Shown: piece after piece, positions 25,513 to 33,528 of the stretch
Position numbering within the stretch: position 1 is the first letter of the stretch
Layout: the number at the start of each line of letters is the position of its first letter
Source of the DNA: Ktedonobacterales bacterium
GTDB lineage: Bacteria > Chloroflexota > Ktedonobacteria > Ktedonobacterales > JADMIN01
DNA length: 33,797 nucleotides
NCBI GenBank assembly: GCA_025450405.1
Contig: JANWHL010000085.1
Span: 1-33,797, forward strand
Reading direction: 5' to 3'
Notes under the pieces: generated by a model
The model's database searches: none
Told to the model about the DNA's origin: nothing
Seen by the model: the letters and a program-made list of their open reading frames with translations, nothing else
Position numbers and translations under genes: made by a program

Positions 25513-26709
25513 ATGCGCATCTGGCAGATCGCTGGTCTGACGGCGATCCTGGGGATCATGGCCGTGGCGACCGGCTGGAAGCCGCTGTACGTGCTGGCGT
25601 ACGGGCTGGCCGCCGCGCTCGTGCTCTCCTCGGTCTGGATGGCGCTCAGCCTGCAGGGCATCGCCTTCTCGCGCACCACACCCGTGGCGCGCGCCACGGT
25701 GGGCGAGCGCCTGGAGGAGCGCCTGGCCATCGAGAACCGCTCCTGGTTCCCCAAGCTCTGGGTCCAGGTCAGCGACGGCTCGACGCTCCCCGGACACCAC
25801 GCGGGCTATGTTTCGAGCATCGGGCCGCACAAGCGCATCACCTGGCGCGCCCGCACGCTCTGCCGCCGCCGCGGCCGCTATGTGTTGGGACCGGTCGAGG
25901 CGACCACCGGCGACCCGCTCGGCCTGTTCCAGCACTCGTTGCCGCTCGCTCCCGCGTATCCGCTGCTGGTGCTGCCAGCGGTGCTGCCGCTGCGCACGCT
26001 GGCGCTCTTCCAGGGTGTGTTGCCGGGGCGCGGGCGGGGCTCGCGGCGCTCGCTGCAGACGGCCACGAACGTCGTGACCGTCCGCGACTATGTGCCGGGC
26101 GACCCGCTCACGCGCATCCACTGGCCGACGACCGCCCGGCACGGACAGTTCATGGTCAAGGAGTTCGATCTCGACCCGACCATCGACGCCACCATCCTGA
26201 TCGACCTCGACACCGCCGCTCAGGCTGGCAGTGGCGATGACTCCACCGAAGAAGTCGCCGTCACCATCGCGGCCAGCATCGCCACCTACCTGCTGCGCCA
26301 GGAAGAGCTGGCCGTCTCGCTCAGCATCTCGGGTATGCCGGAGGGCATCCTCCAGCTTGACCGCGGCCAGCGCCAGCTGGACCGCATCCTGGAGTTGCTG
26401 GCGGTGGCGCGGCCGATCGCGCGCGTGAGCCTGGCCGAAGCGCTGGCCACCGAGGAGGTGAGGCTGGCGCGCCACAGCGTGCTGATCATCATCACGCCGT
26501 CGGCCGATGGCGATTGGCCAGACGCCGTCTATCACCTTCAGCGGCGTGGCATCCACCCGCTGGTCATCACCCTCGACCCACAGAGCTTCGATCGCAACCA
26601 CCCCGGCAACGCCTTCGCGCTGGAGGCCCTCCGGGGCATCGGCGCGCCGGTGATATCCCTGCGCTTTGGCGACGATGTGGCCGGCGCGCTGGAGCGAGGT
26701 CCGCGCTAA
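25513..26709 (+). CDS. DUF58 membrane protein
   Basis: ATG 25513, with GGAGACGG overlapping the moxR stop as ribosome-binding site; 398 residues. Two N-terminal helices (IAGLTAILGIMAVATGW, LYVLAYGLAAALVLSSVWMA) anchor it, then a beta-rich periplasm-like or cytoplasmic segment with CRRRGRYVLGPVEATTGDPL. The DUF58 signature is plain: TVRDYVPGDPLTRIHWPTTA followed by ARHGQFMVKEFDLDPT. The rest resembles a von Willebrand A fold (TILIDLDTAAQ). DUF58 proteins are partners of MoxR ATPases; their molecular role is not settled. It is tightly coupled to moxR and to the transglutaminase gene, ten bases downstream. Confidence 0.92.
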   Translation: MRIWQIAGLTAILGIMAVATGWKPLYVLAYGLAAALVLSSVWMALSLQGIAFSRTTPVARATVGERLEERLAIENRSWFPKLWVQVSDGSTLPGHHAGYVSSIGPHKRITWRARTLCRRRGRYVLGPVEATTGDPLGLFQHSLPLAPAYPLLVLPAVLPLRTLALFQGVLPGRGRGSRRSLQTATNVVTVRDYVPGDPLTRIHWPTTARHGQFMVKEFDLDPTIDATILIDLDTAAQAGSGDDSTEEVAVTIAASIATYLLRQEELAVSLSISGMPEGILQLDRGQRQLDRILELLAVARPIARVSLAEALATEEVRLARHSVLIIITPSADGDWPDAVYHLQRRGIHPLVITLDPQSFDRNHPGNAFALEALRGIGAPVISLRFGDDVAGALERGPR

Positions 26710-26719
26710 GGAGAGGCCG

Positions 26720-29170
26720 ATGCAGACCATCACCCCCACCCCGGTGCGGCCCGACGGAACGGTGCCGGCCACCGAACAGAGCCTGCTGGCGCGCCTGCGC
26801 GAGCGCGTGCCTCTGCGTCTGGTCCGCGGCACCGAAAGCCGGCTGATGCTGACGTGGAACTCACGCCCGATCTTTCTGTTCTGGCCCGAAGATGGCTGGC
26901 TCGCGGTGTTCCTGCTGAGTTTTTGTGTCTACATCACCATCCTGAGCATTCAGAGTGTGACCCCGGCCTGGGCACCAGGCATGGGCATCCTCACCGCCAC
27001 CACCGTGCTGGGGCTGTTCCTCGGGCTGGTCGCCGCGCTGCAGCGGCTGATCCCCCAATATTACGTGCATTCGGCCTTCGCGCTGCTTGGCGGCTATGTC
27101 GCCTTTGCGGAGACGGCCAGCGTCGCGACCCATGGTGACCGGTTGGCGCTGCTCAACCGGCTGGGCCTCTGGTATCACCAGGCCACCCACAATCTGCCGA
27201 GTAACGACAACGCGATCTTTCTGCTCTTCCTGGCCGTCCTGAGCTTCCTGCTGGCGTACATCAGCATGTGGCTGGTGCTGCGCTCGCACCGGCCGCTGCT
27301 GGCGCTCATCGCCAACGGGGTGGTGCTGCTGATCAATCTGAATTTCGCCAGCGACGACAAATTGGTCTTTCTCGTCCTCTTCCTGCTCGCCGGCCTGCTC
27401 CTGCTCGTCCGCTTCAGCCTGGCGGAGAACATGCGCCACTGGCGCCTCGGTGGCCTGCGCTTCTCACCCGACCTGAGCTGGGACGTCATGCAGACTGGGG
27501 CGATTTTCGCCGTGATTGTGCTCTTGCTGGCCTATCTGCTGCCCGCGGCATCCCCCACCTCGGGGGTCGCGAAGTTCTTCAGCAATCCGCGCGGACCCTT
27601 TGGGGCGATCGAGCAGCGCTTCGAGAGTCTGTTCAACAGTGTCAACGGGCCCGGCAATGGCAACGGCCTCAGCTTCTTCAGCGGCAATCTCCCCCTCAAG
27701 GGGACGGTCGATCTCCCCAACGCCGAGGTCTTGCGCTACACGAGCGACGCGCCGAACCAATACCTGGTCACGCAGACGTTTGACACGTTCGACGGCCACG
27801 TCTGGACGCAGAGCCTTGGGCGCGCCGTCAACGTCCGCGCGAATGAGCTGCTGCCCATCGACACGTCCAACGTGCGCATCATCAACCAGACGCTCTTTCT
27901 GACCCACATCGGCACTGGCTCACGCCAGCTTTTTGCCGGTGACCTGCCAGCCTCGTTCAGCGTGCCCAGCGACGTCTCCCAGACGCTGGAGGGCAACACG
28001 ATCACGTCCTATTACAGCCAGGACGACCTGATCGCCGGGCAGCGCTACACCGCGTCGTCCTACGTCCCCACCGCCACGATCGGGCAATTGGAGAATGTGC
28101 CATTTCCGGGGCTTGGCGGCGGCAGCTATCCGCCCGACGTGCTCTCGGACTACCTGAACAACGACAATACCTCGATCGACCCGTTGGTGGCGCAGACTGC
28201 CCAGCAATGGACGCGCGGCACGACCACCATGTATGACGCCGCCATAGCGATCGAGTCGCATCTGCGGGTCTTCACCTACAGCACGCACAACGGCGAGGTG
28301 CCGAGCAACGAGGATGCCGTGGTCTGGTTCCTCCAGAACAAGAAGGGCTTCTGCACCTTCTTCGCCTCGGCGATGGCCCTGATGGCCCGCTCGCTCGGGA
28401 TTCCCGCGCGCGTCGCCGAGGGCTTTACCAACGGGCAGCTCGACGACGTGCAGAAGAATTATGTCGTGCGCGGCACCGATGCCCACGTCTGGACGCAACT
28501 CTATTTCGCGGGTTACGGCTGGATTGACTTCGAGCCGACGCAGACGTTCAACGTCATCACCCGCGCCACGCCAGGCGGCACGGCCACCGCGACGGGCGCA
28601 ACCGGCACCACGACGCCAGGCGGCCCCCAACCGACGAAGACCCGCGGCTCGCGCCCGCTGCCCACCGAGAGCCTGGGCGGCGGTGGTGGGGGGGGGGGAG
28701 GCGCGGTGTTGCGCGACCTGGGCATCTCCCTCGCGTTCCTTGCCGCCCTCGTGCTGTTGCTGATCGCCGCGTTCGCGATCTACTGGCGCGCGCTCTATCG
28801 CGGCCTGCCACCGATCGCGGCCGCGTTCGGTCGCGCAGCGCGACTGGGCGCCTGGGTGGGGGTGCCGCCGCGGCCGAATCAGACGCCGTATGAATACGCC
28901 GACGCGGTGGGCCAACTGGTTCCGGAAGCCAGCGAACCGCTCCACCGCCTGAGCGAGCTCTACGTCGCGGAACGGTGGGGCGGCGCCCGCGCGTCCGCCG
29001 ACGAGGCGAGTACGCCGTATGCGCACGCCCGTCGTGCCCTGACGCAGGCGATCACACGCCGCCTGACCGGGGTGGTACGGCTGGTGCGCGATCGGCTGCG
29101 GTCGTATCTGGGCGGTGGGCGGAGCGCAGCGCGCCAGAGCGACGACGACGACTTCATCTTCGACGGGTGA
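26720..29170 (+). CDS. Membrane protein with transglutaminase-like core and DUF4129-type C-terminus
   Basis: ATG 26720 with AAGGAGAGG upstream; 816 residues. The first 290 residues contain six or so helices (DUF3488-like), and the middle part is extracytoplasmic. The transglutaminase-like catalytic triad is visible: Cys545 in KGFCTFFASAMALMAR, His589 in DAHVWTQLYF and Asp603 in GWIDFEPT. A Thr/Pro linker and a poly-Gly run lead to one more helix (FLAALVLLLIAAFAIYW) and a cytoplasmic tail with PYEYADAVGQLVPEA, like DUF4129. Such proteins, with MoxR and DUF58, are thought to act on peptides at the cell surface; the substrate is unknown. The poly-Gly codons include eleven consecutive G bases (28688-28698), prone to slippage. 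Confidence 0.93.
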   Translation: MQTITPTPVRPDGTVPATEQSLLARLRERVPLRLVRGTESRLMLTWNSRPIFLFWPEDGWLAVFLLSFCVYITILSIQSVTPAWAPGMGILTATTVLGLFLGLVAALQRLIPQYYVHSAFALLGGYVAFAETASVATHGDRLALLNRLGLWYHQATHNLPSNDNAIFLLFLAVLSFLLAYISMWLVLRSHRPLLALIANGVVLLINLNFASDDKLVFLVLFLLAGLLLLVRFSLAENMRHWRLGGLRFSPDLSWDVMQTGAIFAVIVLLLAYLLPAASPTSGVAKFFSNPRGPFGAIEQRFESLFNSVNGPGNGNGLSFFSGNLPLKGTVDLPNAEVLRYTSDAPNQYLVTQTFDTFDGHVWTQSLGRAVNVRANELLPIDTSNVRIINQTLFLTHIGTGSRQLFAGDLPASFSVPSDVSQTLEGNTITSYYSQDDLIAGQRYTASSYVPTATIGQLENVPFPGLGGGSYPPDVLSDYLNNDNTSIDPLVAQTAQQWTRGTTTMYDAAIAIESHLRVFTYSTHNGEVPSNEDAVVWFLQNKKGFCTFFASAMALMARSLGIPARVAEGFTNGQLDDVQKNYVVRGTDAHVWTQLYFAGYGWIDFEPTQTFNVITRATPGGTATATGATGTTTPGGPQPTKTRGSRPLPTESLGGGGGGGGGAVLRDLGISLAFLAALVLLLIAAFAIYWRALYRGLPPIAAAFGRAARLGAWVGVPPRPNQTPYEYADAVGQLVPEASEPLHRLSELYVAERWGGARASADEASTPYAHARRALTQAITRRLTGVVRLVRDRLRSYLGGGRSAARQSDDDDFIFDG
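28688..28698 (+). repeat. Eleven-G homopolymer inside the transglutaminase gene
   Basis: Eleven G bases encode part of a Gly run between the extracytoplasmic domain and the last helix. Loss of one G puts the downstream frame on a stop near 28763; gain of one leads to a stop near 28890. Either would cut off the last helix and cytoplasmic tail while leaving the catalytic core. Confidence 0.9.
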
Positions 29171-29265
29171 TGGTGTGACATACTGGGCCACGAGCGTGCC
29201 GCGCGTGGGCCGGCGCCGTGTTGGGCGAGTCGGGCGGGTCGCGGCGACGAGAAGGGATTGCCAGC

Positions 29266-30465
29266 GTGGCAACGCAGCCCAAGACCGCACAGCCCAACTA
29301 CGCACGACGCCTCGCCCAGACGCGCGTCCGCCTCGAAAGCGAACAACTTGACGGTTTGCTGGTCGCCAACCACCACAATCGGCGCTATCTGACCGGTTTC
29401 CCCACCGAAGACCACGATATTGTGGAGACGGCGGGGTGGGCGCTGGTGACCCCCAAGCGTCTGGCCCTGGTGACGACCACCTTCGCGATCATCGGCCTAG
29501 AAGCCACGGTGACGCCGAGCGGGGCCGAAGTGCTGCGCTTTGATACGCGTTCGGCGTGGGAGATCGTCGCCGAGACAGCGGCCGAGGATGGTGTTCAGAG
29601 GCTGGGGTTCGAAGCGAGTTACTTCTCGTACGAGCGCTATGACCGGCTGCGGACCGCCCTCCGCCGCCGCTCCCGCCGCGGCGGCCCGCGCGTGGAGATG
29701 GTGCCCGCGAAGAGTGTGATCGAGCACGTCCGGGCACTCAAGGACCCCGCCGAGGTCGCCGCCATTCGCAAAGCCGGGGCGATCGCCGAGGAGGCGTTCG
29801 AGCGCCTGGTGCCGACGCTCCGGCCCGGCATGACCGAGCGCGAGATCGCGCGGCGGCTCGAGACCCTGATGGTGGATCAGGGCGCGCTGGGGCCGAGTTT
29901 CCCGACGATTGTGGCCGCCGGGCAAAATGCCGCTCAACCCCACGCCGTCGCGGGCGACCGCCAGGTGCGCGCGGGTGAGCCGCTGCTGATCGACTTTGGC
30001 GCTTACGCGGACGGGTATTGCTCGGACTTCACGCGCACCATCACGCTGGGCGAACCAGAGCCGCGGCTGGTGGACCTCTACGCCATCGTGCGCGAAGCCC
30101 AGTCGGCGGCCGAGCGCGCCCTGGCGGAGGGCGTGCGCCGCGGGCGCGACGTGGATCACGCGGCGCGCGAGGTGATCGAGAAGGCGGGCTATGGCGACCA
30201 TTACCTCCACGGCACGGGACACGGGGTGGGCATGGCCGTGCATGAGCTCCCCTCGCTGACACGAGCGCGTCCCGACCGCGGCCTCACCAGCGCGGACCTG
30301 GCCAAGATCGAGCACCTGGAGCCGGGCCACGTGGTCACCGTGGAACCGGGGATCTATCTGGAGGACTGGGGCGGCGTGCGCCTGGAGGACATGCTGCTGA
30401 TCACCGAGAGTGGGGCGACGGTGCTGAACGAGCGCAATCCGGAGCGGGTGCGTGTTGTCGCCTGA
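29266..30465 (+). CDS. M24 metallopeptidase (aminopeptidase P / Xaa-Pro dipeptidase type)
   Basis: I place the start at GTG 29266, with GAAGGG nine bases upstream (399 residues); an earlier GTG at 29218 is possible. An N-terminal creatinase-like domain (LLVANHHNRRYLTGFPTEDH) precedes the pita-bread catalytic domain. All five metal ligands are present: Asp243 (IDFGAYADG), Asp254 (GYCSDFTRT), His319 (HGTGHGVGMAVHELP), Glu360 (VTVEPGIYL) and Glu374 (GGVRLEDMLL). Two divalent metals, usually Mn or Co, cleave N-terminal X-Pro bonds in the cytosol. It follows the transglutaminase gene by 95 bases and may be co-transcribed. Length and layout are ordinary for the family. Confidence 0.92.
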   Translation: MATQPKTAQPNYARRLAQTRVRLESEQLDGLLVANHHNRRYLTGFPTEDHDIVETAGWALVTPKRLALVTTTFAIIGLEATVTPSGAEVLRFDTRSAWEIVAETAAEDGVQRLGFEASYFSYERYDRLRTALRRRSRRGGPRVEMVPAKSVIEHVRALKDPAEVAAIRKAGAIAEEAFERLVPTLRPGMTEREIARRLETLMVDQGALGPSFPTIVAAGQNAAQPHAVAGDRQVRAGEPLLIDFGAYADGYCSDFTRTITLGEPEPRLVDLYAIVREAQSAAERALAEGVRRGRDVDHAAREVIEKAGYGDHYLHGTGHGVGMAVHELPSLTRARPDRGLTSADLAKIEHLEPGHVVTVEPGIYLEDWGGVRLEDMLLITESGATVLNERNPERVRVVA

Positions 30466-30543
30466 GGCCGCGTGCCCGCGCCGCCGCGCGGACGCCCGTA
30501 CCCAGCACGTTGGTCCCGGACGCGTCGAACGGTCGGACGCGTC

Positions 30544-30573
30544 GAGGCGCCGGACGACGCTGTCCGGCGCCTC
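30544..30573. terminator. Perfect 12-bp hairpin between convergent genes
   Basis: GAGGCGCCGGAC (30544-30555), loop GACGCT, exact complement GTCCGGCGCCTC (30562-30573). It lies between the M24 peptidase stop (30465) and the convergent zinc-ribbon stop (30699). No U-tract. A direct repeat CGGACGCGTCGA (30517-30528, 30534-30545) adjoins it. Likely bidirectional terminator. Confidence 0.6.
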
Positions 30574-30698
30574 AAGGGAGGTGGGTGCGAGCCTGGTGGG
30601 GCGCGCGTTGGTGTGGATGCTACAGGGGTGTCACTCATTGCGGGCGGTACGCTGTCGCACTCCGTGGGGTGGCTACACGGCGGCACTGCGTGCTGTCA

Positions 30699-30893
30699 CT
30701 ACGCGGACTGTCCGGTCATCTCGCCTTCGTCATCCGGGGACTGGACCACCGTCTCGATTGGACGCGAACCCGCCGACACGCGACAATCGCGGCAGAGGAT
30801 TTGCATCGTGCGAGCGGGCGGCGCGTTGCGGGTGCCGGCGAGCTGCCACATCTCCGCGCTCTGAATGGGTCGTCCACACTCGTCGCAGCGCAT
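30699..30893 (-). CDS. Small zinc-ribbon protein, 64 residues
   Basis: ATG 30893 with GAGGAGG seven bases upstream. Four cysteines in two pairs, MRCDECGRPI and LCRDCRVSAG about 30 residues apart, form a zinc ribbon, and the protein ends in an acidic tail (DDEGEMTG). A longer frame to 30974 adds residues without a ribosome-binding site. Function unknown; a nucleic-acid or protein contact is usual for such small ribbons. It is divergent from the PLP-enzyme gene. Confidence 0.75.
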   Translation of the reverse strand: MRCDECGRPIQSAEMWQLAGTRNAPPARTMQILCRDCRVSAGSRPIETVVQSPDDEGEMTGQSA

Positions 30894-31032
30894 CGGGGAC
30901 CTCCTCGTAGACTGGCTCGCGCCCAATCTGGGCACGATCGTGCGGGAGAGGCCCTGGCGCGCTTCCACGCGCAACCAGGCGATGCCTGGGTCGCGGCCGG
31001 TTCACGCGACCCTGCGCATCCGTACCGCAGGC

Positions 31033-31041
31033 AGTATACCA
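31033..31041 (-). promoter_or_regulatory. Extended -10 promoter candidate for the zinc-ribbon gene
   Basis: On the minus strand TGG-TATACT (31041-31033) is an extended -10 element. No -35 is seen at the right distance. Transcription would start near 31026, giving a leader of about 130 bases. Confidence 0.45.
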
Positions 31042-31118
31042 CAATCCACGAACCAATCGCGGAGACAAGCTGGCGTCGCGAGCGGTTCGACGTCGCGTTC
31101 GAAAGGGAGTTGCCCGCT

Positions 31119-32147
31119 GTGACTACGCCTACCACGCCCGAGCAATCCTCGCCCGAGCAATCCCCGCGCGAGCAATCCAGGCCCGCGCTGCCCACGCTCG
31201 ACGACGTGCGCGCCGCGCGGGGCCGCATCGCCGGCCTGGCGCACCGCACGCCCCTCACCACTGCCCACAGTGTGGGCGCCCTGGTCCAGCCGCCGGTGGA
31301 TCTGTATCTCAAGGAGGAGCAGCGCCAGAAAACGGGGTCGTTCAAGGCGCGCGGGGTCCTGAATCGGGTCGCCACGCTGGATGAGGTGCGGCGCGGGCGG
31401 GGACTGGTCACGGTGTCGGCGGGCAATCACGCGGCGGCGGTCAGCTGGGCGGCGGCCGCGCGCGGGATTCCGGCCACCGTGTTCATGCGCATGGGCGCCG
31501 CGACCAACAAGGTCGCGGCCACTCGGGCTTATGGCGCTACCGTGGACCTTGAAGCGAAGGACAACACGGAGGCGTTCGACCGCGCCCACGCGGCGGAGCG
31601 CGAGCGTGGACTGACCTTTGTCCACCCGTTCGACGACCCGATGGTGATTGCCGGAACGGCGACGGTTGGCGCCGAGATCCTCGAAGACCTGCCCGAGCCC
31701 GACCTGGTCGTGGTGCCGGTGGGCGGCGGAGGGCTGATCTCCGGCGTGGCGCTCGCGATCAAGGAGACACGGCCAGCGACGCGTGTGGTGGGCGTCGAGC
31801 CCGTGGGCGCGCCGACGGTGACCCAGGCGCTGGCCGCCGGCCGGCCCGTCACGCTGGGTCCACCGGACACCATCGCCGACGGCCTCGCGGCGCCGTTTAC
31901 CGGCGCTCATAACCTCGCGGCGATCCAGCGATACGTGGATGAGGTGGTGCTGGTGACCGACGACGAGATCCGCCATGCCATGCGCCTGCTGCTGGAGCGC
32001 GCGAAGCTGCTGGCGGAGCCGGCGGGCGCGGCGGCCCTGGCGGCGTTGCTGGCGGGGAAGGTCTCCGTGACCGCGGGCCAGCGCGTGGTGGTGGTGGTGA
32101 GCGGCGGTAACATGGACGTGACGAAATTGGGTGAAATGCTGCGTTGA
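31119..32147 (+). CDS. Threonine dehydratase / serine racemase-family PLP enzyme
   Basis: GTG 31119 with AAGGGAG nine bases upstream gives 342 residues. Fold-type II PLP enzyme: the lysine that binds the cofactor is Lys76 in KTGSFKARG, the substrate loop is SAGNHAAAVSWAA, and the phosphate-binding Gly loop is VGGGGLISGVALA. GGNMD near the C-terminus is the ring-nitrogen contact of the family. There is no ACT-like regulatory domain, so it resembles catabolic threonine dehydratase (TdcB) or serine racemase rather than biosynthetic IlvA. It would deaminate threonine or serine to the 2-oxo acid. The N-terminal 20 residues are encoded by a 15-bp repeat and look disordered. Confidence 0.88.
   Translation: MTTPTTPEQSSPEQSPREQSRPALPTLDDVRAARGRIAGLAHRTPLTTAHSVGALVQPPVDLYLKEEQRQKTGSFKARGVLNRVATLDEVRRGRGLVTVSAGNHAAAVSWAAAARGIPATVFMRMGAATNKVAATRAYGATVDLEAKDNTEAFDRAHAAERERGLTFVHPFDDPMVIAGTATVGAEILEDLPEPDLVVVPVGGGGLISGVALAIKETRPATRVVGVEPVGAPTVTQALAAGRPVTLGPPDTIADGLAAPFTGAHNLAAIQRYVDEVVLVTDDEIRHAMRLLLERAKLLAEPAGAAALAALLAGKVSVTAGQRVVVVVSGGNMDVTKLGEMLR
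31137..31181. repeat. 15-bp imperfect tandem repeat, three copies
   Basis: Copies at 31137-31151, 31152-31166 and 31167-31181 share the core GAGCAATCC and encode the EQSSPEQSPREQS part of the PLP enzyme's N-terminal extension. In frame (15 bp), so copy changes alter only extension length. Confidence 0.75.
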
Positions 32148-32180
32148 TCAACGTATGGTACGGATGACTCAGCCTGTTCT

Positions 32181-32215
32181 GGCCCCTTGGCATCAGCCAG
32201 GGGGCCTGCTATACT
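32181..32215 (+). promoter_or_regulatory. Strong sigma-70 promoter overlapping an inverted repeat
   Basis: TTGGCA (32187-32192), 17-base spacer, TATACT (32210-32215) with TGC just before it. An 11-base inverted repeat with one mismatch, GGCCCCTTGGC-ATCA-GCCAGGGGGCC (32181-32206), covers the -35 and spacer. It could be an operator, or the terminator of the upstream PLP-enzyme gene (stop at 32147). Transcript would begin near 32222, 37 bases before the next ATG. Confidence 0.75.
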
Positions 32216-32258
32216 GCGCGTGCCGCTCAGCAATAATCTCCTTCGGCGGAGGACGCGC

Positions 32259-33491
32259 ATGCCAGATATCTTCGATCAGCGCCGCGACGAGCATCTCAAA
32301 AAATCGCAGGCCTTCCTCCAGGAGGCCAACAACCTCTTCCGCGACGACCTGCTCTATCGCTCGGCCCTGGCCGATGCCGTCTCGGCCATCAAGCACAGTC
32401 TCCAGGGGTACCTCTGGATGCGTGTGGCGGCCGCGCCCGCGGGAGAGCAGCGCCAGCGCTGGCAGGAGGTCGCGCTGAACGGCAGCATGCCGCAGCTGTT
32501 GCGCGCCAGCGAGGAAGCCGGCCTGCAAACCGGGGATGTGCGCCGGACCGTCCTGGATATGAACGACCGGCGGAACGAGCGCACGCACGACTCGCCGCGC
32601 AGCCTGATCACCCCGGACCAGGCTGAGCAAGCGGTGCGGATCGCGCGCGCCGTGTATGACCGCGTGCTGCGCGCCAGCGGGCGCGCGCCAGTGGGCGTTG
32701 GCACCGCTGCCAGCGCTGGCAAGTCCACCGCCGCGGCCGCCACCCAGACGGGCACCCGGCCCACCGAGCCGGTACGGGTTGGGCCCGCAATCGCGGGCGG
32801 CTCCTCGGCCGGTACGCTGGCCCCGCGGCCACCGACGCCCACTCCGGCGGGCGACCGGGCCCCGGCCAATGGCAAGACGGCCGCGCCGGACGCCGAATCA
32901 ACCCCGCCGGTGGTCCCGGCAGTGCCCGACGATCCGGACGATGGCCCGCTCGGCCCGCTATCAGACGACCCGCTGCCGCTCCGTCACCGCCGGGGAACGG
33001 CCTGGCGCTGGATCGGGCTGGCCGCCGCGGTGGTGATCAGCGCGGTCATGGGAGCCGCCGTGACGTATCCCGTCGCGGCGGGGGATGTGCCGTCCTGGGT
33101 GCCGATCCGCGGCTATCTCCCGGGCCCGGCCACCACGGCCACGTCGATGCCCACGCCTACCATCACGGCCGTCCCGATCCCTAGCGGCCCCATTCAGCTC
33201 GGCACGCTGGTGATCACCGTCGCGGCCTGCGGGACGACGCCGCGCACCCTCACGCTCGAGAACACCGGGCCGACGGCGGTCGCCTGGGCGGCGGGGAGCC
33301 CGGATGTGCCAGGCAGCGCGCTGGCGCTGGTGACGGCCAAGGGTGCGGGTGCCGCGCGGCCCACGCTCGCGGGCCGGCTCACGGCGCACGGCAGCGTCGC
33401 GTTCGCGCTGGCGGCGCCGGCCACTGGCCCCGCGCACGTGGTCGTGATCGCCGACGCCGGGACGGCGGAGGTGGCCCTCGCGCCGTGCTGA
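32259..33491 (+). CDS. HEPN-like / transmembrane / ectodomain protein
   Basis: ATG 32259 with GGAGGA upstream; 410 residues. Residues 1-140 are all-helical, with RSALADAVSAIKHSLQGYLW and, at 105-110, R-N-E-R-T-H, a spacing that fits the R-x4-H of HEPN domains (nuclease or nucleotide-binding helical bundles). I treat this as likely but not proved. A Thr/Pro/Asp-rich linker (about 145-245) follows, then one helix (IGLAAAVVISAVMGAAVTYP, about 250-272) and an exterior beta domain from LVITVAACGTTPRTLTLENT (Cys324) to a terminal Cys410. The layout repeats that of the protein at 19817-21826. It has its own strong promoter. Confidence 0.75.
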   Translation: MPDIFDQRRDEHLKKSQAFLQEANNLFRDDLLYRSALADAVSAIKHSLQGYLWMRVAAAPAGEQRQRWQEVALNGSMPQLLRASEEAGLQTGDVRRTVLDMNDRRNERTHDSPRSLITPDQAEQAVRIARAVYDRVLRASGRAPVGVGTAASAGKSTAAAATQTGTRPTEPVRVGPAIAGGSSAGTLAPRPPTPTPAGDRAPANGKTAAPDAESTPPVVPAVPDDPDDGPLGPLSDDPLPLRHRRGTAWRWIGLAAAVVISAVMGAAVTYPVAAGDVPSWVPIRGYLPGPATTATSMPTPTITAVPIPSGPIQLGTLVITVAACGTTPRTLTLENTGPTAVAWAAGSPDVPGSALALVTAKGAGAARPTLAGRLTAHGSVAFALAAPATGPAHVVVIADAGTAEVALAPC

Positions 33492-33528
33492 GCCGACCGC
33501 GCCACACGGCGGCCGCAGGTGTGGGCCG

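Noticed and set aside
23886-25754. 622-codon antisense frame over moxR and the intergenic region
   Set aside because: Opposite the well-supported MoxR gene; no motif, no ribosome-binding site.
25453-26832. 459-codon antisense frame over DUF58
   Set aside because: Shadow frame rich in Arg, Ala and Gly without recognisable domains.
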